From Negativicutes bacterium (GTDB lineage: Bacteria; Bacillota_C; Negativicutes; Acidaminococcales; Acidaminococcaceae): a DNA stretch of 8,586 nt. The stretch covers positions 1 through 8,586 of the forward strand of contig RZYP01000076.1 of the NCBI GenBank assembly GCA_009930275.1, in the 5' to 3' direction. The position numbers and the translations under genes are program-made. The notes beneath the pieces were generated by a model. That model was given only the letters and a program-made list of their open reading frames with translations. It was not told the DNA's origin and ran no database searches. Shown here one piece after another: positions 1-6,179 of this stretch (its first letter is position 1; each line of letters opens with the position of its first letter).

Positions 1-80
1 ACTGCCGCTGATCGCAGCCTTCCTGGTTGAGCTGCTTGGTGTATTCAATGATTCTCTGAAAGCTATTTGAGAAAAGAAAG

Positions 81-86
81 TATAAT
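81..86 (+). promoter_or_regulatory. Possible -10 box upstream of the relaxase
   Basis: A perfect TATAAT sits 62 bases before the relaxase start. The expected -35 position (about 58-63) has no good match. TTGAGA at 67-72 is only 8 bases away, too close to act as a -35. If it is used, the transcript would begin just before the hairpin at 96-121, which would then lie in the 5' leader. Low confidence because the -35 is missing. Confidence 0.3.
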
Positions 87-95
87 CCTGTGACG

Positions 96-130
96 GGCGC
101 GGCGGAGCAATCTGCTGCGCCTTTTTCTTT
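96..130 (+). terminator. Terminator-like hairpin ahead of the relaxase
   Basis: A 10-bp GC-rich stem pairs 96-105 with 112-121, including two G-T pairs, around a 6-base loop (106-111). It is followed by TTTTTCTTT (122-130), the shape of a rho-independent terminator. It could end an upstream transcript lying left of the window. If the TATAAT at 81 is real, it could instead attenuate the relaxase transcript. A hairpin just upstream of a relaxase could also be part of an oriT, but I see no recognisable nic site. The structure is visible; its role is inferred. Confidence 0.55.
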
Positions 131-133
131 TGG

Positions 134-140
134 AAGGAGG
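134..140 (+). promoter_or_regulatory. Strong ribosome binding site of the relaxase, deciding its start
   Basis: AAGGAGG lies 8 bases upstream of GTG 149. It overlaps the alternative GTG at 140, which it therefore cannot serve. This sets the relaxase start at 149. Confidence 0.85.
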
Positions 141-148
141 TGTCCGCT

Positions 149-1549
149 GTGGCAACCACGAGATTAATCCCCATGCACGTCATCAAAGGCCAGACTGTGG
201 CCCACACGGTACATGAACGACTTTCCTATGCCATCAATCCTGATAAAACCAACAGCGGGCAGCTCGTCAAAGCCTATGGCTGTGAACCAGAAACCGCTGC
301 TGGAGAGATGCTGCTTTGCAAGAAAGAATACGAGACCTACATTGGACGCAGTGAAGAGAAGAAAAGTGACATCGTGCTCTATCAGATCCGGCAGTCCTTC
401 AAGCCGGGAGAGATCACCCCGGAGAAGGCACAGGAGATCGGCTATGAGCTGGCCATGAGCTTTACCAAGGGCAAGTATCAATTTATCGTCGCCACCCATA
501 CCGATCATGCCCATATCCACAACCACATCATTTTCAATTCCACTTCAATAGACCATGCACAGAAATTCAGAAATTTCCTTGGTTCCAGTGAAGCAATCCG
601 CAAAATCAGCGACAAGCTTTGCCTTGAGAACGGACTCTCGATCATCGAAGCTCCAAAGCAAGGACCGTCCCATTACGGCAAGTGGCTGGGCGACAAAAAA
701 CCACTTTCCTGGCAGGAGAAGCTGAGGCAAACCATTGATGCCGTCATGGCACAAAAGCCAGCAGATTTTGATACTTTCCTGAAGCTCATGATGGAGTCCG
801 GCTATGAAGTGAAACAAGGGCAGCATCTCGCTTTCAAAACCAGTGGTCAGCAAAAATTCACCAGATTACGATCCCTGGGTGAAGGATATTCTGAAGATGA
901 ACTGAAATCAGCAATACTCGGAAAGACCGTCCACACTCCAAAAGTCAAAAGACCTTATCGAAAAAATCCGGACAAGATCAATCTTCTGGTGGATATCCAG
1001 GCCAAACTTCAAGCTGGTAAAGGTTCTGGTTATGAGCGCTGGGCGAAGGTGTTCAATCTGAAACAGATGGCTCAGACCATCAACTTTCTGACGGAGAATA
1101 ACATCACCGACTATGAAACCCTGGTTGAAAAAACAAAAGCTGCGACGGATCGATATCACGAGCTGTCACAGCAGATCAAGCAAATTGAAAAACGGATGAC
1201 CGAAATTACGGAACTGAAGAAGCACATTATCAATTATACGAAAACGAAGGGTACATACATTGCATATCGTGAATCCGGATATACCAAAAAATTTTTCGAA
1301 GCAAATCTAGAAGACATTCTACTTCATAATTCTGCGAAAAAAGCCTTTAACTCGTTATCTAATGTCAAAGTTCCTAGCTTCAGAACATTGCAACTGGACT
1401 ACAATCAATGTCTAAACAGGAGGAAAGCTTTAAATTCAAAATACAAGTCAATTAAATCCGAACTTCAAGCATGTCTCGTCGCAAAAGAAAACATTGATAG
1501 TATATTGAAGCCGATCAAAATTATCAGTGAGGTATCGCAAAGTAGATGA
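149..1549 (+). CDS. MobP-type relaxase (mobilization nuclease) of an integrative/conjugative element
   Basis: This gene encodes a DNA-nicking relaxase that would cut one strand at oriT and stay covalently bound to it to start conjugal transfer. The N-terminal ~180 residues carry the relaxase fold. The metal-binding histidine motif HTDHAHIHNH is at residues 117-126, and a likely nicking tyrosine is Y27 in LSYAINPDKT. The rest is charged and helical, with a likely coiled coil around residues 320-350. At 466 residues it looks full length for the clostridial family, whose members typically begin MATTRLIP. I chose GTG at 149, not the GTG at 140, because AAGGAGG (134-140) gives an 8-base spacing to 149 and would overlap the earlier start. 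GC content falls from about 50% to about 33-35% after position ~1200, though the frame and family resemblance continue to the stop. It is convergent with the defence block and ends 18 bases from it. Family is certain; the element type is inferred. Confidence 0.93.
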   Translation: MATTRLIPMHVIKGQTVAHTVHERLSYAINPDKTNSGQLVKAYGCEPETAAGEMLLCKKEYETYIGRSEEKKSDIVLYQIRQSFKPGEITPEKAQEIGYELAMSFTKGKYQFIVATHTDHAHIHNHIIFNSTSIDHAQKFRNFLGSSEAIRKISDKLCLENGLSIIEAPKQGPSHYGKWLGDKKPLSWQEKLRQTIDAVMAQKPADFDTFLKLMMESGYEVKQGQHLAFKTSGQQKFTRLRSLGEGYSEDELKSAILGKTVHTPKVKRPYRKNPDKINLLVDIQAKLQAGKGSGYERWAKVFNLKQMAQTINFLTENNITDYETLVEKTKAATDRYHELSQQIKQIEKRMTEITELKKHIINYTKTKGTYIAYRESGYTKKFFEANLEDILLHNSAKKAFNSLSNVKVPSFRTLQLDYNQCLNRRKALNSKYKSIKSELQACLVAKENIDSILKPIKIISEVSQSR

Positions 1550-1569
1550 TGTTTAGATCATCCCTTTTT
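1545..1569 (+). terminator. Weak terminator hairpin after the relaxase
   Basis: GATGAT (1545-1550) pairs with ATCATC (1557-1562) around a 6-base loop, followed by CC and TTTTT (1565-1569). The left arm overlaps the relaxase stop codon at 1547-1549. The stem is short and AT-rich, so termination would be weak. On the minus strand no T-run follows, so it would serve the relaxase rather than the AAA+ gene that ends at 1568. Confidence 0.4.
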
Positions 1570-2677
1570 AAGACTCGAACCGAGCTCTTATTAAATTTGA
1601 TGATATTGCTTGCTTTACAACGCGTTTAATGTGTCGAACATTTGTAAGATCAGTTGCTTTAGAAATAAGCCATGCCTCAACACCAGCTTCATCAACAATA
1701 TTTTTTTCTTCTGATGTCAATAGACCTACTTGCTCTCTAAATTCTCTAATGATAATAATAATTTTGTCACTTGTTGAAAGATCTTCAAATTTAATTATGT
1801 CATCGAATCGTGCATATATAGGTTCACCCAAAACGGTCTTAATTTCATGCTCAGATTTAAAATTTGAAGTGCAAACAATAATTGAATGTTGCAGATTAAC
1901 CCTGTAATTTTTATCTTCAAAAATACCCTCATCGAACATTTGGTAAAATGCACTGTAAAATATGGGGTTTGGTTTATCGAATTCATCGAAAAGAATTATA
2001 TTTGATTCTCTATCAAGAAGATCTCTTGCGAGCGATCCCTGGTTATGTTTTGCTCCAAAAACATAGTCTGCAAATTCATTGCTTTGATACATCGAGAATT
2101 GTTTTCGCAGCAATTGTTCATTTATTACTTTACTAAGGTATTTTGCTGTTTCGGTTTTACCGACACCAGAAGGTCCATAAAACATTAAAACGACTGGCTT
2201 AGTCTGCCGACCTGCGGCTAGTGAATAAAGGCTTCCGACGAGCTGCTTTTTTACAGCATTTTGACCAATAATATTCTCATCAAAATCATGATAAATAGTT
2301 TTTAAGTGATCATTCGAAATGTTAGCATATTTATGTTCGAGAATCTGGTAGTCTCTACCTGTTTTTGATAATTGATCAGTGATATACTGAGGTGGATTCT
2401 GAAAGTACATTTCCTTTATGCTAAACTCTGACAAAAAAGATAAAATACTTTGAATACCTGTTTCACTGATACCGGAGTAATCTTCTGAGTTTGCAACAAG
2501 ATACGCAACATGTTTTTTATAGGTCTTTTTCGTTTTTTCTTGACCAGGAACTATTACTGAAACAGCTTTATGAGCTTGATCGCTTAAAACAGCCAGTTCA
2601 ATTATTGAGGTGTGTTTTTTCTTGGGTGGCAGTATCTTTTTAAATTCATTTTTGGGGCCATAGAATATTTTGATCAT
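1568..2677 (-). CDS. dolB: ClpB/ClpX-like AAA+ ATPase, DolB-like component of a Dodola defence pair
   Basis: This is a 369-residue cytoplasmic ATPase, second gene of a two-gene unit. Residues 1 to ~120 form an N-terminal region I do not recognise. An AAA_2-type module of the ClpB second-ring kind follows: IGQ box near 137, Walker A GPSGVGKT at 168-175, Walker B ILFDEFDK with D231/E232, sensor-1 CTSN with N272, arginine finger in ARFD (R290), and a sensor-2-like RHIKR near 348. The ClpB pore-loop segment is shortened to FGAKHNQG and has no aromatic GYVG, which argues against ordinary substrate threading. The start at 2677 overlaps the preceding stop as ATGA; an in-frame ATG at 2683 is possible but only 3 bases from the weak GGCAGG. 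A DUF6414-like partner plus a ClpB-like ATPase is the composition I recall for Dodola. The AAA+ assignment is certain; the system name is probable. Confidence 0.75.
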   Translation of the reverse strand: MIKIFYGPKNEFKKILPPKKKHTSIIELAVLSDQAHKAVSVIVPGQEKTKKTYKKHVAYLVANSEDYSGISETGIQSILSFLSEFSIKEMYFQNPPQYITDQLSKTGRDYQILEHKYANISNDHLKTIYHDFDENIIGQNAVKKQLVGSLYSLAAGRQTKPVVLMFYGPSGVGKTETAKYLSKVINEQLLRKQFSMYQSNEFADYVFGAKHNQGSLARDLLDRESNIILFDEFDKPNPIFYSAFYQMFDEGIFEDKNYRVNLQHSIIVCTSNFKSEHEIKTVLGEPIYARFDDIIKFEDLSTSDKIIIIIREFREQVGLLTSEEKNIVDEAGVEAWLISKATDLTNVRHIKRVVKQAISSNLIRARFES

Positions 2678-3519
2678 TTGCATATACCTGCCAATAGTAC
2701 ATCATAAACCTGTAATTTCTCAGATTCTTTTTTATCACCCGTCATTTCATAACCACTTAATTCACTCGTCTTCTGTGAAAACTCATTTTCCATTTTAAGT
2801 TCATCTTCATCAACTGAGCCAACCAAAATCGCGTGATAAACCAATTTCATTTTTACAAGATCGGCAATTGAATAGTTGTTTCTAAATGCCTTTATATTGA
2901 ATCGAAGTACACAGCGCTCGCTGTCTTTTTCTGCAACCATTTCATAATATCCACGCCCTTGCTCAAGTGCTTGATCCATCATTGCAATATTTAATTTAAT
3001 ATCTGAACCTACATCAACTTTACCTTCAGTCATTGTCATAAATGGAGTCAAGATTTTATAATATGAGAAAGATTCTGGATAGGGCTTAATTGAATAATTC
3101 GTAAATTGTGTTATAAGATCATCATTTTCGTGTACAAGATCCAAGTAATCAGTAAGCATAGTGCTCGTGATTACATGGCTTAGAACATTCTGCCCTTCAC
3201 GGCCGACACTAAATTCACTGCCAACTCCAACTTGTGCCTTGAAGAAATTGAAGAAAGGGATTTTTGCTTCGGCCCGTGCTTCAGCATCAGCAGCAAGTTT
3301 AGTTGCTTTTGTGACAATCTCTTCTGAAGTTGATTGTAGTTTGCCACCACTGGTAATGTATATTAAATCTGTTGCTGATGGCTCATCAAAATATATTATT
3401 TTTACAAATTTGATCTTGCTTATTTCATCCAAGTAAACACCTTCTTTCAATATATTAGCCTTAACAATTGTTCCATAAGGGTTTGGGAGATTTCCCAAAG
3501 GCATGTTAAAAATCAACAT
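2674..3519 (-). CDS. dolA: DUF6414-like protein, DolA-like component of a Dodola defence pair
   Basis: This is a 281-residue soluble protein with no signal peptide or membrane segment and no known catalytic motif. Near the N-terminus KIIYFDEPSATDLIYI (residues ~40-55) and a following GGK resemble the conserved 'YxDE...GG' opening I associate with DUF6414. An Ala/Glu/Lys-rich helical stretch (~70-86) and a GVGSEFSVG segment (~98-106) come next, then a C-terminal half with mixed strands and helices. It overlaps the AAA+ gene by 4 bases and is co-transcribed with it, so a physical or functional partnership is likely. No Shine-Dalgarno sequence stands before ATG 3519 or before the in-frame ATG at 3504, so the start is uncertain and translation may be weak. 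Assignment to DUF6414/DolA rests on remembered family features plus the partner gene; the molecular role is unknown. Confidence 0.65.
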   Translation of the reverse strand: MLIFNMPLGNLPNPYGTIVKANILKEGVYLDEISKIKFVKIIYFDEPSATDLIYITSGGKLQSTSEEIVTKATKLAADAEARAEAKIPFFNFFKAQVGVGSEFSVGREGQNVLSHVITSTMLTDYLDLVHENDDLITQFTNYSIKPYPESFSYYKILTPFMTMTEGKVDVGSDIKLNIAMMDQALEQGRGYYEMVAEKDSERCVLRFNIKAFRNNYSIADLVKMKLVYHAILVGSVDEDELKMENEFSQKTSELSGYEMTGDKKESEKLQVYDVLLAGICK

Positions 3520-3534
3520 TGATTTTTAATAATC

Positions 3535-3554
3535 GCAAGTGTATAAACACTTGC
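3535..3554 (-). repeat. Perfect 8-bp palindrome over the dolA -10 region
   Basis: GCAAGTGT (3535-3542) and ACACTTGC (3547-3554) form a perfect inverted repeat with a 4-base centre. It may be an operator, since it overlaps the candidate -10, or a weak hairpin terminator of the PHP-ATPase transcript. On the minus strand the stem is followed by GATTATTAAAAATC, which is not a convincing T-run, so the operator reading is slightly preferred. Confidence 0.55.
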
Positions 3555-3566
3555 ATTGCTTGCCAA
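3538..3566 (-). promoter_or_regulatory. Candidate promoter of the dolA-dolB pair
   Basis: On the minus strand TTGGCA (3561-3566, 5/6 match to the -35 consensus) is followed after 17 bases by TACACT (3538-3543, 4/6 match to -10). It sits in the 47-base gap between the PHP-ATPase stop and the dolA start. It would let the Dodola-like pair be expressed separately from the upstream BREX-side genes. A palindrome covers the -10, suggesting control by a dimeric repressor. Confidence 0.4.
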
Positions 3567-6152
3567 TTATCTCCAAACCGAATAAATTCTCTTTCTTTTC
3601 TCAAACGCTTCTATCCCACCCTCCATAATACTTATAATTGCATTTTGAGTTTCGTTTTTGTCAATATTTCCTTGCTCCAGAATGATACGATCATCCGAGT
3701 ACGCACATGATGTGATTTTTTCTGAATCACCCAATACCGGAATGTTTGCATTATGAGTGGCAAAAATAAATTGAATATCAGCTTTTCTCTTCTTTATTCT
3801 ATGAATTAGTTCGCTGTAGATTACTTGATTGTCTAAGTCATCTTCTGGTTGATCGATTATAATTAAGTCATTCATCTCTTGCGCAAGAATAAAAAGAATT
3901 AATGCGGAAGCCCGTTGACCAATTGAGTGTTTTTCGAGTGATTTTCCATGATATTCAATTGAAACTTTATCTTGTGTACGAGTTGAGATCAATTCATATG
4001 AGTTCTCTTGAATTTTTATAAGAATTTTCCCTAACTCAGTACTGGTCAATATTTCTTTGGTTTGACTTTTAGTGCTATCAAGAACAACATCAATAATAAA
4101 TCCACAGATATCGGAATACTCTTCCGATATAATGCGATATTTTGTATCAGTGAGTCCGGTGCCTTTAAACTCGGTTTTTAGGGACGAAAGGAAATTGCTT
4201 TTATCACCTTTGAATTCGATATCAATCTTCAATTCGGTTTGACTTCCATTTATTTTAGTTATTTCGTCATTATAAATCTCATAAATCTCTAATAGCTTTC
4301 TATTCCTTTTATCCAATAGGTTTATTATGTTTCCTCGAAGTTCAGTTTTTTTGCCAAGCAACCCTTTGATTCTGTCAATTTCCTTTTTGTTTGACTCAAG
4401 TTCCTGTTTATATTCCAAGAATTTATCAGGATCAATGTCTGGTTGATGGATTTCTCTTCTAATTTCTGCGAACTCATCCTTCAATCCCTCTGTTACGCCG
4501 TTGAATTCTATTTCTTTTGCTTTTAGCTGAAGTAAAGGAGCATTCAAGGTAGAGTTTGCTCCAGCTATAACTCTGATATTCGTTTCTAAAGAATTCAAAA
4601 TGGTTCTGATTCCATCAAAGAACTCTTGGTTAAATTCAGAAACATATGACTTACAAGCGGATATTTCATCAAGTGTAGATGTTAATAATGAACTAAATGC
4701 TTTATCTGAAACCAGCTGTTCAGAAATCTTAATAATATTAGTAATTTGTTGCTGATCCAAAATGTAAGATGATTGTTTCTTAAGTTTTTCAGCAACTCCA
4801 TGATCTTCAAATATTTTCAGGAAATGATTTAAATTACCATTTCTCTCTTCGATCTGTTGGATTTTCTCACTATGTTCAGATAGAGATGTGTATTCTTCGA
4901 TTTTCTTAGCAATTTCCTTTTCAATTTCATGAACACTTATTAGAAACGGTGATACTTTATCACCAATAAGTTTGTTCAATAAACCAAACTCGTATCCTGG
5001 TTGTGTGAAGGAGAGGTCTTTTTGCCCAAAATATAGTGGTCTTGAAATTATTGCGTCAGTAGTAACATTAACTAAAGAGCCTGTTTGGTCAAAAATATTT
5101 ACACGTTCCCCATTTATATAAGAGAAAGTGTATACATTGCTAAATTTATCTTTTGCTACTATTTCAACCTTTCCACCAGACCCGATTATGTAATTTACTA
5201 AATCATCCTTATAACGGTCATCACAAGTTGCGGACTTTCCCAATACCTTTCGAATGATTTCTAAAACAGAAGATTTTCCACTCCCTCTTATTCCGATAAG
5301 ACAGTTCAAATGAGGGGATAAACTAATGCACTGTCCGTCAAGTTTGCCACCTTTAACAGTAATATTTTCGATATACGCATGTTTATTCAGTATTATATTA
5401 GGCGAAAGCCTATCCGTGTTAGCAATCAGTGCGTATTTTATTGCATCGAAAGAATATTCTCCAATCTTGATGTAGCTAAGATTACTGCCAATAGAACCAA
5501 TCTTCTTTGGGTCTGATCCTTCAATATTTGGTATGTCGAGCCCAGTCCATTCAATAAATTTTGCATACTTGTCTCTTGTCCTTACTTTCTGTAACGCAAG
5601 AACCTTATTCTTGAACTGGGGATTACGAGATAGTGTATTGATTAATCCGCCATCGCATTCTTTAAAAAGGCCAGAATTTTGCTCCACATGTGCTGGAATT
5701 ATAAAATAATCAGCGTTGTATTCATCTAGAGCTGCAAACATTCCATTTAAATCATATTTGCATCTTGTATTTTCATTCCCCCTATTGCCTGTAACACCTA
5801 TGAATGCAGCATCTAAAAATATATTGATGCTATCTTTGCCATTAACTATCCAGTCTTCATATTTAAAGATAATAAGAACGTGAATCCCATTGGCGCCTTC
5901 TTTTACCGAAAGTTCTACTCCAGGAAGCAAGTATATATCCTCTTTTTGAGCACGCCTTTTTAATGCTTTAAATTCACTCAATTCGAATTTATTGTGATTA
6001 GTAATGAATCCGACTTTAATATCCTTATTTACAAGGGCTTCAACATAATCGTTGATAAATGTGTTATCTGGACCATCAAAGGAGAATTCCTTGTCCGATT
6101 GAGTATGCAAGTGAGAGTCAATTTTAAGATAAGTTGATCCGTTTTCAAACAT
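3567..6152 (-). CDS. PHP-domain / SMC-type ATPase fusion (TrlF-like), probable defence protein
   Basis: This 861-residue cytoplasmic protein has two parts. The N-terminal PHP phosphoesterase-like domain (~8-235) shows DSHLHT with H14/H16, TNHN (H53), GVE (E80), GIHV (H91) and PAH (H155). The usual closing DxH motif reads SDPK (D214, K216), so the last metal-binding histidine is missing. The second part is an SMC/ABC-type ATPase. It has Walker A GIRGSGKS at 287-294, a long insert (~410-680) rich in charged heptad-like helices expected to form a coiled coil, a signature-like SIGQR (~743-747), Walker B LIIIDQPEDD (D767, then E770) and a switch histidine H800 in FATHN. Such fusions are thought to couple ATP-driven sensing to nucleic-acid or nucleotide hydrolysis. 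ATG 6152 is supported by CGGAGG at 6160-6165. It lies 27 bases after the broken endonuclease and 47 before dolA. Architecture is certain; substrate and defence role are inferred from family and context. Confidence 0.85.
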   Translation of the reverse strand: MFENGSTYLKIDSHLHTQSDKEFSFDGPDNTFINDYVEALVNKDIKVGFITNHNKFELSEFKALKRRAQKEDIYLLPGVELSVKEGANGIHVLIIFKYEDWIVNGKDSINIFLDAAFIGVTGNRGNENTRCKYDLNGMFAALDEYNADYFIIPAHVEQNSGLFKECDGGLINTLSRNPQFKNKVLALQKVRTRDKYAKFIEWTGLDIPNIEGSDPKKIGSIGSNLSYIKIGEYSFDAIKYALIANTDRLSPNIILNKHAYIENITVKGGKLDGQCISLSPHLNCLIGIRGSGKSSVLEIIRKVLGKSATCDDRYKDDLVNYIIGSGGKVEIVAKDKFSNVYTFSYINGERVNIFDQTGSLVNVTTDAIISRPLYFGQKDLSFTQPGYEFGLLNKLIGDKVSPFLISVHEIEKEIAKKIEEYTSLSEHSEKIQQIEERNGNLNHFLKIFEDHGVAEKLKKQSSYILDQQQITNIIKISEQLVSDKAFSSLLTSTLDEISACKSYVSEFNQEFFDGIRTILNSLETNIRVIAGANSTLNAPLLQLKAKEIEFNGVTEGLKDEFAEIRREIHQPDIDPDKFLEYKQELESNKKEIDRIKGLLGKKTELRGNIINLLDKRNRKLLEIYEIYNDEITKINGSQTELKIDIEFKGDKSNFLSSLKTEFKGTGLTDTKYRIISEEYSDICGFIIDVVLDSTKSQTKEILTSTELGKILIKIQENSYELISTRTQDKVSIEYHGKSLEKHSIGQRASALILFILAQEMNDLIIIDQPEDDLDNQVIYSELIHRIKKRKADIQFIFATHNANIPVLGDSEKITSCAYSDDRIILEQGNIDKNETQNAIISIMEGGIEAFEKRKRIYSVWR
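4108..4130. repeat. 9-bp perfect inverted repeat inside the PHP-ATPase gene
   Basis: ATATCGGAA (4108-4116) and TTCCGATAT (4122-4130) are exact reverse complements with a 5-base spacer. It lies within coding sequence and encodes ordinary residues (ISEEYSDI), so it may be chance. It could fold in the mRNA or be a binding site. Confidence 0.35.
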
Positions 6153-6159
6153 TATTTGG

Positions 6160-6165
6160 CCTCCG
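6160..6165 (-). promoter_or_regulatory. Ribosome binding site of the PHP-ATPase gene
   Basis: CGGAGG on the minus strand lies 7 bases before ATG 6152. This fixes the start and shows the gene is translated independently of the broken endonuclease gene upstream. Confidence 0.8.
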
Positions 6166-6179
6166 TTGACTAAACTTGT

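Larger units (their letters stand above)
1..133. other. Left edge, no supported gene
   Basis: A short plus-strand frame, open from the edge and ending in TGA at 68-70, gives about 22 mostly hydrophobic residues. It could be the tail of an upstream gene whose terminator is the hairpin at 96-130. A minus-strand frame is also open here. Neither matches a protein I recognise, and I could not match either to the MobC-type accessory protein that often precedes such relaxases. Confidence 0.3.

Noticed and set aside
140..148. GTG at 140 as the relaxase start
   Set aside because: It overlaps the AAGGAGG ribosome binding site; GTG 149 has the correct spacing and gives the family's usual MATTRLIP opening.
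164..1159. Open frames on the minus strand under the relaxase
   Set aside because: They are antisense to a strongly supported gene and have no ribosome binding site or recognisable motif.
3519..3567. A placeholder entry in the findings list with an empty title and zero interest
   Set aside because: It carries no claim and should be ignored; the relevant observation is the palindrome/promoter entry at 3535-3566.
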